The notes under the pieces: model-generated
Database searches by the model: none
What the model saw: the letters and a program-made list of their open reading frames with translations, nothing else
Told to the model about the DNA's origin: nothing
Translations under genes and position numbers: made by a program
NCBI RefSeq assembly: GCF_011074795.1
Contig: NZ_JAAMPF010000022.1
Span: 1 to 64,000, forward strand
Direction: 5' to 3'
Source: Marinobacter salicampi
GTDB lineage: Bacteria > Pseudomonadota > Gammaproteobacteria > Pseudomonadales > Oleiphilaceae
DNA length: 64,000 bases
Shown: positions 32,192-41,054 of the stretch, one piece after another
Position numbering within the stretch: position 1 is the first letter of the stretch
Layout: every line of letters starts with the position of its first letter

Positions 32192-32221
32192 TCAACTAAA
32201 TAAAACTCAACTAAATAAAAC
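32192..32221 (+). repeat. Exact 15-bp tandem repeat before mshA
   Basis: TCAACTAAATAAAAC occurs twice head to tail (32192-32206 and 32207-32221), ending 19 nt before the mshA ATG. The repeat is very AT-rich, unlike its surroundings. It is inside the mshB-mshA gap, so it would be in the 5' UTR of the major pilin mRNA. Confidence 0.9.
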
Positions 32222-32240
32222 GTTAAAACGGAGTAGAACC

Positions 32241-32747
32241 ATGAATGCAATGAGCGCAATGAATCAGATGGCAACAAGAAAAAACAAAGGCTTCACCCTG
32301 ATCGAACTGGTTATGGTGATTGTGATTTTGGGGATTCTGGCGGCGTTTGCTTTGCCGCGGTTTGCCGATTTGAGTGGCGAGGCTGAGATTGCCACCGTTG
32401 AGGCTGCGAGGGGAAGTGTCAAGTCTGCATCGGGCATTGTTCGTTCCACAGCTCTCGCGACTAATGCAACCGGAGCTACAGGCACCGTTACATTGGAGGG
32501 TAATACTTCGGTGGCGACAATCAATGGTTATCTTGCGGGAAGTGCTCTTGAGGCCGCCGCACAGTTGGAAGACTTCAACATTCTAGGCACTGCTTCGCCA
32601 TACATTGTCACAATTGACTCTCCAGCTTCAGGAGACCCATGTTTCATTTTCACTGATTCCACTGACGCTGACACGCCTCCGGTCGTTTCGGCAGTGATAA
32701 CCATGGATAGTGCCACGGCTTGCGATGGTACCTCTGCAGGCTCATAA
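32241..32747 (+). CDS. mshA: Major MSHA pilin MshA
   Basis: 168 residues. The leader ends KNKG and is cut before FTLIELVMVIVILGILAAFALPRF, with Glu at +5. The mature pilin has a Ser/Thr/Ala-rich globular part and two Cys near the C-terminus (DPCF and TACDG) for the disulfide loop. It is the main subunit of the surface pilus used in attachment. A strong SD (CGGAG, 10 nt upstream) fits high expression. Base composition of the globular part is more AT-rich than its neighbours, consistent with rapid variation. Confidence 0.92.
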   Translation: MNAMSAMNQMATRKNKGFTLIELVMVIVILGILAAFALPRFADLSGEAEIATVEAARGSVKSASGIVRSTALATNATGATGTVTLEGNTSVATINGYLAGSALEAAAQLEDFNILGTASPYIVTIDSPASGDPCFIFTDSTDADTPPVVSAVITMDSATACDGTSAGS

Positions 32748-32762
32748 ACAGGGCCAAGCCAT

Positions 32763-32847
32763 GTAGGTCGGATTAGCACAGCACAATCCGACATGCTTGA
32801 TGCCCATACACTTTGCGTCGGGTTACGCTAGCGCTAACCCGACCTAC
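32763..32847. repeat. REP-like palindromic element between mshA and mshC
   Basis: 85 bp bounded by GTAGGTCGG (32763-32771) and its reverse complement CCGACCTAC (32839-32847). Inside are two hairpins: GTCGGATT/AATCCGAC (32767-32774 with 32785-32792) and GTCGGGTTA/TAACCCGAC (32817-32825 with 32835-32843). This is the doublet form of REP elements that are often mobilised by RAYT transposases. It fills most of the 134-bp gap after the major pilin gene and may stabilise or end mshA mRNA. Confidence 0.85.
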
Positions 32848-32881
32848 CTTGAATGAACAGCCGGAAGTCCGGGAGAGGGGC

Positions 32882-33340
32882 ATGAGAACAGAGATCGCCC
32901 CGAGATCATCGGGGTTCACCCTGGTCGAGCTGGTCATGGTCATTATCCTGATTGGAGTACTCTCCGTTCTGGGTATTGGCCTGTTTGCCGGCCGCTCCGC
33001 CTTCTCCCCGCTGCTGGCCACCCAGCAGCTGGCCTCGTCGGTACTGCTTGCCCAACAGGCGGGACTGGCGGGTAACGGTGCCAGCCAGCTTGATGTTGTT
33101 CAGGGAGCGGAAGACTTCATGTTCCGCATCCAGAACGGGGGTACGACCGTGCAGGAGTTCAGTATCCCCCGCGCCGGTACCAGTTTCTCTGTGGCCGGCG
33201 CCTCTTTTCCTATTGTGTTTGGCGCTGATGGGGCTCCGAACATTGGCGGCAACGCCCAGCTGACCTTTAGCGGTGACAGCACCTTTACCCTTTGCCTGAG
33301 CTCCCTTGGGTCTGTTTACGCTGGGAGCTGTCAGCCATGA
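32882..33340 (+). CDS. mshC: MSHA minor pilin MshC
   Basis: 152 residues with the prepilin motif SSG-FTLVELVMVIILIGVLS. It is a GspH-like minor pilin expected to help start pilus assembly. ATG 32882 has GAGAGGGG directly upstream. The frame extends back through the REP-like element to 32813, but that part is not coding. Its stop overlaps mshD. Confidence 0.85.
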   Translation: MRTEIAPRSSGFTLVELVMVIILIGVLSVLGIGLFAGRSAFSPLLATQQLASSVLLAQQAGLAGNGASQLDVVQGAEDFMFRIQNGGTTVQEFSIPRAGTSFSVAGASFPIVFGADGAPNIGGNAQLTFSGDSTFTLCLSSLGSVYAGSCQP

Positions 33341-33843
33341 AGCGCCCGGTGCCTTCAGGCCAGTCAGGCGCCACGCTGGTGGAACTGGTCATGACCATTG
33401 TCATCATCAGTATCGCCATTGCTGGGGTGGTAGGAGCCTTTGCCATGATTGCCGGTCGCAGCGCCGACCCCCTGAACCAGACCCGTGCGGTGGAGCTGGC
33501 CCAGCTCTACATGGACGAAATCATTACCAGGAAATACAACCACAACACACCCCAGGGTGGCGTACCGAAACAGACCAGCGATCTTTGCGTTATAGGTCCT
33601 GATTCCGGTGAATCCCGGGCCACCTTCAATGATGTTGATGACTACGACGGCCTGTCTGACACTCCTCCTGCAGGAGCAGACGGGCCTCTGACCGGCTACA
33701 ACGGCTTCAGTGTCACGGTTGCCGTAACCTGTGCCGGCAGCGAAATCGGGCTTGCCAATGACGACGGCAAACGCATACACCTGATAATCACGGCGCCAGG
33801 TGACCAGAGCTTCATTTTTTCTGCCTACAAGGCCAACTTCTGA
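33337..33843 (+). CDS. mshD: MSHA minor pilin MshD
   Basis: 168 residues with a variant prepilin site (QSG-ATLVELVMTIVIISIA): Ala instead of Phe at +1, Glu at +5 kept. Minor pilin of the MshC-MshD-MshO-MshP group, comparable to GspI/PilV. ATG 33337 overlaps the mshC stop by 4 nt and its own stop overlaps mshO by one base. Confidence 0.85.
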   Translation: MKRPVPSGQSGATLVELVMTIVIISIAIAGVVGAFAMIAGRSADPLNQTRAVELAQLYMDEIITRKYNHNTPQGGVPKQTSDLCVIGPDSGESRATFNDVDDYDGLSDTPPAGADGPLTGYNGFSVTVAVTCAGSEIGLANDDGKRIHLIITAPGDQSFIFSAYKANF

Positions 33844-34622
33844 TGGCCCCGCGCAACGGGTTTACCCTGGTCGAGCTGATCATCGTGATCGTTCTGCTGG
33901 CCATCGTCGCCACCGTTTCGGTTCGGTTCGTAGCGCTTTCAACGAGCGGTGCCATCGACACCAGTGCCCGGCAGCAACGCGCGCTGGCGGGCGTGGTCAT
34001 CAGTGAGCGGATCAGCCGGGCCCTGCGGGAAGCCCTGCCCACATCAGTCAGGACCAACGGGTCCTGCATCGAGTGGATGCCCACGGTGGCGGCATCGAAC
34101 TATCTTGATCTTCCCCGGGGTGGCAATCCTGTGTCTTTCGAGGCCGTGCCACTGGCAGGTGGCTTGGCCGCCAGTGGTCGTGTCGTGGTGTATGGCTATG
34201 GCGGCGATCTTTACACCCCGTCCAGCCCCGGGCCGATTTCGCCACCCGCAACCATGCCCGGCGGGACATCGCTGGTCACAGTCACCTTCGACGGTGGCGC
34301 TACTCACCGGTTCAATACCAACTCGCCGGAAAAGCGGTTTTATGTGGTCACCGATCCGGTCACCTTCTGCCAGTCCGGCCGGTTCCTGTATCAGTATGCC
34401 AATTACGGTATCCAGAACAGCATCGGGACCAGCTTGCCCGCTGCGATGCCCAACCGTGAAGTGCTGGCGGCCACATTGCAGACCGGCTCGCTCAACTTTG
34501 AGGTGACGCCTCCGACCCTGCAGCGGGGCGCTGTAGTGGCCTTTACGTTGGTGCTTGAAGACACGGATTCTGGCGAATCCATGACTGTCCGCCAGGAGGT
34601 GCAAATTCGTAATGTACCCTGA
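33843..34622 (+). CDS. mshO: MSHA minor pilin MshO
   Basis: 259 residues with prepilin motif RNG-FTLVELIIVIVLLAIVATV. It is the larger PilW/GspJ-like minor pilin. Starts on the overlapping TGATG; its 3' end overlaps mshP by 11 nt. Confidence 0.87.
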   Translation: MAPRNGFTLVELIIVIVLLAIVATVSVRFVALSTSGAIDTSARQQRALAGVVISERISRALREALPTSVRTNGSCIEWMPTVAASNYLDLPRGGNPVSFEAVPLAGGLAASGRVVVYGYGGDLYTPSSPGPISPPATMPGGTSLVTVTFDGGATHRFNTNSPEKRFYVVTDPVTFCQSGRFLYQYANYGIQNSIGTSLPAAMPNREVLAATLQTGSLNFEVTPPTLQRGAVVAFTLVLEDTDSGESMTVRQEVQIRNVP

Positions 34623-35025
34623 CCGATCCCCTGGCCATCAGCGCGGAGCAGGGCTTCCGCTTGCGCTGTTCATTATTACGGTACTGGCTTTGCTCGTGGC
34701 CGGCATGGCGCAGCTGCAGCAGAGCTCAGCCGGAGCCGTCAGCCTTCAGATCCAGTCCCAACGAGCATTTTTCGCGGCGGAGAGCGGCGCCCAGGCGGGT
34801 GTTGCCGAAGCCTTGTCGGGAGCAAGTTGCAGCGCAGTCAGTTCACCAAAAATATTCAGCGTCAGTGGACTCAATGGCTGTCAGGCCCTGCTCAGCTGCA
34901 GCTCTGTACAGGCAGACATCGAGGGCAACAGCGATCCGGAAACGGTATTTAACATAACAAGCACGGGGCGCTGCGGATCGGGATCGGACCTGGCTGAGCG
35001 AACCTTGGAGGTGAGAGTTAGGTGA
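34612..35025 (+). CDS. mshP: MSHA minor pilin MshP (PilX-like)
   Basis: 137 residues. The N-terminal helix (GLPLALFIITVLALLVAGMAQL, about 15-36; 20 of these are hydrophobic core) is pilin-like but lacks the +5 Glu, as in PilX/GspK-type proteins, and a FFAAESGAQAG segment typical of PilX follows. Overlaps mshO and mshQ at both ends, consistent with coupled translation. Confidence 0.82.
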   Translation: MYPDRSPGHQRGAGLPLALFIITVLALLVAGMAQLQQSSAGAVSLQIQSQRAFFAAESGAQAGVAEALSGASCSAVSSPKIFSVSGLNGCQALLSCSSVQADIEGNSDPETVFNITSTGRCGSGSDLAERTLEVRVR

Positions 35026-38000
35026 CTCCTGGTTATTTGCGTTTGTGGATTGTTCTTTTGTCGTTGGCGTCGGCCCCGGCGGCAGGGGTCGTCATTCTGT
35101 CGGGGAACGGCGACCCGGTGGGTCCGGTGACCGTAAACGTGGGTGACACGGTCGCGTTTGAAGTCACAGCTACTGAGTGTTCGAACGTCCAAGGTGGTAA
35201 TTCCGTCTGGCGGGACAGCTGGTCTAACGCGGGTGAACCTGAAGAACAGGTGTTTGCAAGCAGCCCCTGCTCAGTTCCGTCGTTTGGTCGAACGTTCAGC
35301 TATTCAACCGCCGGGACCTACACGGTGAGCTATACCTCGGAGTACTGTCGAAACCTCCGGTTCTGGGGTTGCGCCACGGGTTGGGAAGACGATCAAGGCG
35401 ACGACATAGTCATCATTGTTATTGATCCCAGCGCGCTTACCTGCTTTCAGGATAGTTTTTCCGTCAATACGTTAGACCCAGATAATTGGGTGACCTCTGT
35501 CTCGCGCGGCAATTTTACCCCGGGGGTCGCGTCCAATGGCCGTATGCGCATGACCGAGGCTGTAAGTAATCAGGCCACAGCCGCCACTATGCAACGGGAA
35601 ATTCCGGCCGCAGATAATCTGATTATCCTTGAATTCAATTATTTCGCCTATGGCGGAAACGGAGCAGATGGCTTGGCCATTGCGCTATCCGATGCGGCGG
35701 TGACCCCACAACCGGGTAGCTATGGTGGTTCCCTCGGATACGCTCAACGAAACAATGGTGACCCTGGCTTTGCTGGAGGATGGCTTGGCATTGGGTTGGA
35801 CGAATATGGTAATTTTTCCAACTCGAATGAAGGCAGAATCGGGGGACCGGGGTTCCGCCGCGACGCCGTAGCGATTCGTGGAGCGGCACCCCAATACCGC
35901 TACCTCGCGGGCACCAATTCGTTGACTCCCGGGATTGACCAACCCAACATAGCCAACCCGGCGCCACATCGTTACCGGATCACAGTAGATTCGCGATTGA
36001 GCAACCAGGCGCTGGTCTCAGTGGAACGTGATCTGACGGCTACCGGAACCGCTTATCAGACCCTGGTAGCGCCCTTCGATGCCGTCGCCCAGCCGGGGCA
36101 GCCAGCAGTACCCGAGAGCTTCCTGTTATCCCTGACCGGTTCAACAGGCGGTTCGAATAACATCCACGAGTTGGACAACGTGCAATTATGCGCCCAGAAG
36201 CTCAACCCCGTGGGCGCCCAGGTAGACCATTTTGAAATCGTCCACGATGGTACTGCTTTGACCTGTCAGCCTGAGGCTGTGACCATTCGGGCCTGTGCCG
36301 ACGCCGATTGCAGCACGCTGTTCACCGACCCTGTGTCAGCGACCATGAGCCCGTCAGGCTGGGTTGGCGGCGACACCGTGACTATCACCGAGGGTGTTAC
36401 AACCACCGCCATGTTGCGCCATACCACCGCTGAAACCGTGGTTCTGGATGTGGTCGGCTCACAGCCCTCGACCAGACCACAGTCCACCACGCTCTGTCAG
36501 GTGGGTGGCAGCGGCCTGAGTGCCGCCAACTGTAACCTGACCTTCCACGCCGCCGGCCTCAGCTTTGATGTTCCAGACCTGGTGGCGAACAGGACATCCG
36601 GCAGCATACAGGTCAGTGCCGTACGACAGGACGACGCCAGCCAGGCCTGCGTACCGGCTTTTGCCGACGTGACCCGCGATGTCAGCTTCTGGTCGACATT
36701 TGTGGAACCCGGCGGCGGTGGGCTTTCTGCCATGCCCTCCGTGTCAGTCTCGGGCTCCGAGGTGGGCCAGTCCCCGGCGGCAGCTACCGCCTTACCCCTC
36801 AGTTTCAATTCATCAGGTGTTGCCGAGATTGAAGTTCATTATCCCGAGGCCGGTCAGATGCAGATCGAGGCACTGTATTCCGGTACGTCAGCCACGGAAG
36901 ATGAAGGTCTGACCATGCCGGGAGCCGATCTTTTCGTGAGTGTTCCCGCCGGCTTCTGTATTGAAGCTACGGAAGCCGCGGCAGCCTGTACCGGAACTCA
37001 AAGCGAATGCTCTGTTCTAACCGCGGCCGGAGATCCCTTTGATGTATCCATACGGGCTGTGGCCTGGGAAACACCCGATGAGTCGGGCGCGCAGTTCTGT
37101 ACCGGAAACGGTATTACCCGGAATTTTCGGATAACCTCACTGACTCTCGGCCACGAACTGGTAGAACCGATCGGGGGAGCGGCTGGTGCGCTTGGTGTGA
37201 CGGCGGTGGAAATGACCGCAGCCGATGCGGGAGTCGTGGCTTTCAGCCAGGATGTATCGGAAGTCGGTGTGTTCGCACTGGAGGTTCCAGCTGGGCAACC
37301 CTATCTGGGCAGCAGTCTTCCAAAGGGCCAGAGTGACGCGGTAGGACGCTTTACCCCGGCTTTTTTCGATATTGGTCCGGCGGCCACAATCGACGGCATT
37401 CTTGCTGCAACTTGCGATGCTGGCACGGCGTTCAGCTATACCGGGGAGGCCATGGGCTGGTCCCTGGCGCCCGATGTTCAGATTCGCGCCCTGAATCGCG
37501 ATGGCAGCATCACCACAAACTATACCCATGAAGACTTCCGGAAACTGGCCGCAATCGGAGTCTCGAGGACACTGCCCACCAGGGATGACGCCCAGCTGCT
37601 CTCCGATGGCTCGGACCTCGTGCCGGTCACCTACGTCAGTGCTCCGGCGACTCTGCTTGAGGTCGGTCCAGGAGTGCTCAGTTATGGATTTTCGCAGGCG
37701 GATAAAGTCGCCTACGACAAGCTTGAGTCAACACGTCTGGCGCCTTTCACCCCCGACCTGACCCTGAGCATCGACAATATCCAGGATGCTGACGGTGTTG
37801 CGGGTATTGGCCTGCCCCGGGTCCTGTCGCCCCAGAGTTCGTTCGAGATGCGTTACGGTCGCCTGGCCATGCAGAATGTGTTTGGTCCGGAGAACATTCC
37901 GGCTCTGGAGATGCCTCTTCAGGTGGAATACTGGAACGGCGGGCGCTTCGAGCTGAATACGGTAGACAATGGATGCACCGGCTGGTCGACCACTGACATT

Positions 38001-38240
38001 ACCGGAAGCAATGATCACCACAGCCTGGAGGCAGGGGCAGGTTCTGTCGCAGGAGGCATTGGCGGTCCGCTGGTACTTGAGCCAAGCGGCACCCAAGGCA
38101 CCGATACCCTGGTTATGGACGTAGATGATTGGCTCAAGGATTTCTGGAACGGCTCGGCAACCCTGGAAAACCCCTCCGCCCTGGCCACCTTCGGGGTCTA
38201 CCGGGGCCATGACCGTGTTATCGACTGGCGCGAGCGCTGA
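35022..38240 (+). CDS. mshQ: MSHA biogenesis protein MshQ (large exported adhesin-like protein)
   Basis: 1072 residues with a signal peptide (about 1-20, ending PAAG). An N-terminal Ig-like/PKD-type segment (about 25-135) with Cys pairs is followed by a lectin/LamG-like domain (about 145-395: FNYFAYGGNGADGLAIALSD) and a long C-terminal DUF6701-type region, as in MshQ proteins. It is probably exported and may sit at the pilus tip or on the surface; this is inferred from position and domains. GTG 35022 overlaps the mshP stop. Last gene of the locus; 42 bp separate it from convergent ntrC. Confidence 0.82.
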   Translation: MTPGYLRLWIVLLSLASAPAAGVVILSGNGDPVGPVTVNVGDTVAFEVTATECSNVQGGNSVWRDSWSNAGEPEEQVFASSPCSVPSFGRTFSYSTAGTYTVSYTSEYCRNLRFWGCATGWEDDQGDDIVIIVIDPSALTCFQDSFSVNTLDPDNWVTSVSRGNFTPGVASNGRMRMTEAVSNQATAATMQREIPAADNLIILEFNYFAYGGNGADGLAIALSDAAVTPQPGSYGGSLGYAQRNNGDPGFAGGWLGIGLDEYGNFSNSNEGRIGGPGFRRDAVAIRGAAPQYRYLAGTNSLTPGIDQPNIANPAPHRYRITVDSRLSNQALVSVERDLTATGTAYQTLVAPFDAVAQPGQPAVPESFLLSLTGSTGGSNNIHELDNVQLCAQKLNPVGAQVDHFEIVHDGTALTCQPEAVTIRACADADCSTLFTDPVSATMSPSGWVGGDTVTITEGVTTTAMLRHTTAETVVLDVVGSQPSTRPQSTTLCQVGGSGLSAANCNLTFHAAGLSFDVPDLVANRTSGSIQVSAVRQDDASQACVPAFADVTRDVSFWSTFVEPGGGGLSAMPSVSVSGSEVGQSPAAATALPLSFNSSGVAEIEVHYPEAGQMQIEALYSGTSATEDEGLTMPGADLFVSVPAGFCIEATEAAAACTGTQSECSVLTAAGDPFDVSIRAVAWETPDESGAQFCTGNGITRNFRITSLTLGHELVEPIGGAAGALGVTAVEMTAADAGVVAFSQDVSEVGVFALEVPAGQPYLGSSLPKGQSDAVGRFTPAFFDIGPAATIDGILAATCDAGTAFSYTGEAMGWSLAPDVQIRALNRDGSITTNYTHEDFRKLAAIGVSRTLPTRDDAQLLSDGSDLVPVTYVSAPATLLEVGPGVLSYGFSQADKVAYDKLESTRLAPFTPDLTLSIDNIQDADGVAGIGLPRVLSPQSSFEMRYGRLAMQNVFGPENIPALEMPLQVEYWNGGRFELNTVDNGCTGWSTTDITGSNDHHSLEAGAGSVAGGIGGPLVLEPSGTQGTDTLVMDVDDWLKDFWNGSATLENPSALATFGVYRGHDRVIDWRER

Positions 38241-38282
38241 GTTCGGAATAGGGCGGACAGTGCTCAGCTGCCCGTCTGCCTT

Positions 38283-39704
38283 TCAGCCCTCGTCCACGTT
38301 GTCTATCCCGAGCTCATTGATCTTGCGGGTCAGCGTATTGCGGCCCCAGCCCAGCAGAATGGAGGCATCTCTGCGCCGGCCACTGGTATGTTTGAGCGCC
38401 GAGTCGATCATGATGCGCTCGAACTCGGGCACCGCGGTGTCCAGAATGCCTTTCTTGCCCCGCTTCAGTTCCTGCTCGGCCCAGCTCTGCAAACCTTCCT
38501 GCCAGGTATGGCCAACCGGGGATGCGTCCGCCTGGTGCAGCAGCTCCGGGGGAAGGTCGTCCACATGGATGTCGCGACCGCTGGCCATCACTGTCAGCCA
38601 CCGGCAGGTATTCTCCAACTGGCGTACGTTGCCGGGCCAGGGCAGGGTGGTGAGGTATTCCTCGGCATCCGACCGCAAAAGCTTGGGCTCGACCGCAAGC
38701 TCCTTTGCCGCCTGCTTCAGAAAGTGCTGCATCAGCCTGGGTATGTCTTCCCGGCGCTCGGCCAGCTTGGGCAGATGCACACGGATGACATTCAGTCGAT
38801 GGAACAGGTCCTCCCGAAAGGTACCAGCCTGAACCAGTTTTTCGAGGTCCTGGTGTGTCGCGGCAATGATGCGCACATCCACCTTGATGGGCGTGGTGCC
38901 CCCGACACGATAGAACTCCCCATCCGCCAGAACCCTTAGCAGCCGGGTCTGGGTGTCGGCCGGCATGTCGCCGATCTCATCCAGGAACAGGGTGCCACCG
39001 TTGGCCTGCTCAAAACGGCCCTGGCGAGCCGCCGCTGCGCCGGTGAAGGCGCCTTTCTCATGACCGAACAGTTCTGACTCGATCAGGTCCTTGGGGATGG
39101 CCGCCATATTCAGGGCAATAAAAGGGTGTTTCGCTCTGGGGCTGTGGTTATGCAGCGCCTGGGCCACCAGCTCCTTGCCCGTGCCGCTTTCGCCGTTGAT
39201 CAGTACGGTGATATTGGAGTGTGCCAGACGACCGATGGCCCGGAACACCTCCTGCATCGCCGGTGCTTCACCAATGATTTCGGTGTTGCGCTGGCTGGTA
39301 TCCGGAATGGGCTCAGAGATCGCCCGGCGCTCATGGCTGTGGGCCACGGCGCGCTTGGCAAGGGCCACAGCGTCGTCCACATCGAAAGGCTTGGGCAGAT
39401 ATTCGAAAGCACCGGTCTGATAACTGATGACGGCGCTTTCCAGGTCTGAGTGCGCCGTCATGATGATGACCGGAAGATCAGGGTGAGCTTCAACGATGCC
39501 GGCAAGCAAGGCGATGCCATCGATTCCGGGCATCCGGATATCACTGATGATGGCTTCCGGCTGCTCATGATCAAGGCGCATCAGTATGCTTTCGCCGCTC
39601 TCGAAGGTCCGCGGCTGCATGCCTGCCTGGGTCAGCGCACGTTCGAGTACCCAGCGGATGCTGCGGTCGTCATCGATGATCCAGACATTGGCCGGTTGGG
39701 TCAT
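38283..39704 (-). CDS. glnG: Nitrogen response regulator NtrC
   Basis: 473 residues. Receiver domain with phospho-acceptor Asp55 ([10 protein letters not shown]). Central AAA domain with Walker A GESGTGKE, the sigma54 contact loop GAFTGA and [11 protein letters not shown]-terminal Fis-type HTH ([23 protein letters not shown]). Phosphorylated NtrC activates sigma54 promoters of nitrogen genes such as glnA. ATG 39704 gives the family start [13 protein letters not shown] and overlaps the ntrB stop by 4 nt; a 20-codon upstream extension is rejected. Also called ntrC. Confidence 0.96.
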   Translation of the reverse strand: MTQPANVWIIDDDRSIRWVLERALTQAGMQPRTFESGESILMRLDHEQPEAIISDIRMPGIDGIALLAGIVEAHPDLPVIIMTAHSDLESAVISYQTGAFEYLPKPFDVDDAVALAKRAVAHSHERRAISEPIPDTSQRNTEIIGEAPAMQEVFRAIGRLAHSNITVLINGESGTGKELVAQALHNHSPRAKHPFIALNMAAIPKDLIESELFGHEKGAFTGAAAARQGRFEQANGGTLFLDEIGDMPADTQTRLLRVLADGEFYRVGGTTPIKVDVRIIAATHQDLEKLVQAGTFREDLFHRLNVIRVHLPKLAERREDIPRLMQHFLKQAAKELAVEPKLLRSDAEEYLTTLPWPGNVRQLENTCRWLTVMASGRDIHVDDLPPELLHQADASPVGHTWQEGLQSWAEQELKRGKKGILDTAVPEFERIMIDSALKHTSGRRRDASILLGWGRNTLTRKINELGIDNVDEG

Positions 39705-40792
39705 TGGGCGTCCTCCAAAGGCAGGAAAATAATGAAGTTGGTGCACCCGGGCTCGCTTTCGCATTCCACCAACCCGTGGTGTTGGCCGATAATGCTTTGG
39801 GTGATGGATAGCCCCAGGCCGGTGCCGTTGGCACGTCCGCTGATCATGGGGTAAAACACATTCTGCAGCAGCTCTGGGGGTATGCCGGGGCCGTTGTCGA
39901 TAACATCAACCCGACACACAAGCCGGTAACGGCGGTGACCGATGGTGAACTGGCGCAGCGCCCGGGTACGGAAAATAATGTTGGGCGGCTCGCTCGGGCG
40001 GGCATCCCTGGTGTTTTCGAAGGCCGCCTCCATGGCGTTGCGGGCAATGTTGAGAAAGGCCTGAATCAGCTGTTCCTTATCGCCGGCGAATTCGGGCAGG
40101 CTGGGGTCATAATCGCGCTCGAAACGCAGCTCGCCCCGGCTTTCGGCTTCCAATAACGTCCGTACCCGTTCCAGTACCTCATGAATGTTGGTGGGTGCCA
40201 TGCGCATGGCGCGGTTGGGTCCCAGCATACGGTCAACGAGGCCCCGCAAGCGGTCGGCCTCGTCAATGATAACCCGCGTGTACTCCCGCTGGCCTTCCCC
40301 GGTCAGTTCCCGGTCCAGCAACTGGGCAGCGCCACGAATACCCCCCAACGGGTTCTTTATTTCATGGGCCATGCCCCGCACCAGGATGCGTGTGGTTTCC
40401 TGCTGGGAGATAAGATCTTCCTCCCGACTGATACGGAGCAACCGGTCCCGGGGCTGGATCTCAAGGAGCAGGTCCGTTGGCTCCAGCCCGATCGGCGACA
40501 CGGAATAGTCCACAGTGAACCGGGCTCCGGTAATCAGCGTGAACTCGGCTTCCCGCTTGGTATAAGACTGACCATTGCTTGCGGCTGCCTGCAGGGTGTC
40601 TAGCGCGTGATCAGAGTTGGCGAAGAGCCCTAGCACAGGCGAGTGCTGGATTCGGGTCAGGCTTGTTTCCAGCAGACTTTCGGCAGCCGGGTTCAGGTAC
40701 CGGACCTGCAAGGTCGGGCTAAGCACAAGGACGGCCGTGGCCAGATTATCCAATATGTGTTTGTACCCTGCCTGTACCGACTGTTGAGCCAT
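39701..40792 (-). CDS. glnL: Nitrogen sensor histidine kinase NtrB
   Basis: 363 residues, soluble. PAS domain (about 10-75), H box VRGMAHEIKNPLGG with His143, N box NIARNAMEAA, and G boxes DNGPGIPPE and GTGLGLSI. NtrB phosphorylates or dephosphorylates NtrC under control of PII. GGGAGAAG precedes the ATG. A sigma54 promoter (40822-40837) and an NtrC site (41008-41022) lie upstream, suggesting autoactivation of ntrBC. Also called ntrB. Confidence 0.96.
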   Translation of the reverse strand: MAQQSVQAGYKHILDNLATAVLVLSPTLQVRYLNPAAESLLETSLTRIQHSPVLGLFANSDHALDTLQAAASNGQSYTKREAEFTLITGARFTVDYSVSPIGLEPTDLLLEIQPRDRLLRISREEDLISQQETTRILVRGMAHEIKNPLGGIRGAAQLLDRELTGEGQREYTRVIIDEADRLRGLVDRMLGPNRAMRMAPTNIHEVLERVRTLLEAESRGELRFERDYDPSLPEFAGDKEQLIQAFLNIARNAMEAAFENTRDARPSEPPNIIFRTRALRQFTIGHRRYRLVCRVDVIDNGPGIPPELLQNVFYPMISGRANGTGLGLSITQSIIGQHHGLVECESEPGCTNFIIFLPLEDAQ

Positions 40793-40821
40793 GCGCTTCT
40801 CCCTTGTCTATCTGCCTGCGA

Positions 40822-40837
40822 TGCAAAAAGCGAACCA
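40822..40837 (-). promoter_or_regulatory. Sigma54 promoter of ntrBC
   Basis: Read on the minus strand: TGGTTCGCTTTTTGCA. The -24 GG and -12 GC have the strict sigma54 spacing, and TTGCA at -12 is consensus; only the CA after TGG differ. The predicted start is near 40811, leaving a leader of about 19 nt that contains the ntrB SD. Confidence 0.65.
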
Positions 40838-41007
40838 GAATGAGTCGAAACACTCATCCGGACAGATCAATGCGCTTTCAGTGGGCGAATGGCGGCCTGG
40901 AGTGGTGTTGCCGAGCCCCGCCAGTGGGCAGCTGGCAGGCCTAAGGTTGTTTTGGGACAGGACGCGCCCTCTGGTTGACCAGAGTATGGCGCGTTTATGG
41001 TGCTCGC

Positions 41008-41022
41008 GCACCAAAATAGTGC
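41008..41022. promoter_or_regulatory. NtrC binding site upstream of ntrB
   Basis: GCACCAAAATAGTGC matches the NtrC site pattern GCAC-Y-N5-R-GTGC, and flanking bases extend the symmetry. Its left arm also pairs with TGGTGC at 40998-41003, giving three half-sites in 25 bp. It is about 200 bp upstream of the predicted ntrBC start, a normal enhancer distance. Confidence 0.7.
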
Positions 41023-41054
41023 GCTTTAGATTTGAGGCGGGTTTGCGGGTGGAG

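Noticed and set aside
32813..32881. Upstream extension of mshC to 32813
   Set aside because: It would translate the REP-like element; ATG 32882 with a strong SD gives the normal short prepilin leader.
38245..38282. Imperfect hairpin between mshQ and ntrC
   Set aside because: The GGCGGAC/GTCTGCC stem has a long loop and only three T after it; too weak to call as terminator.
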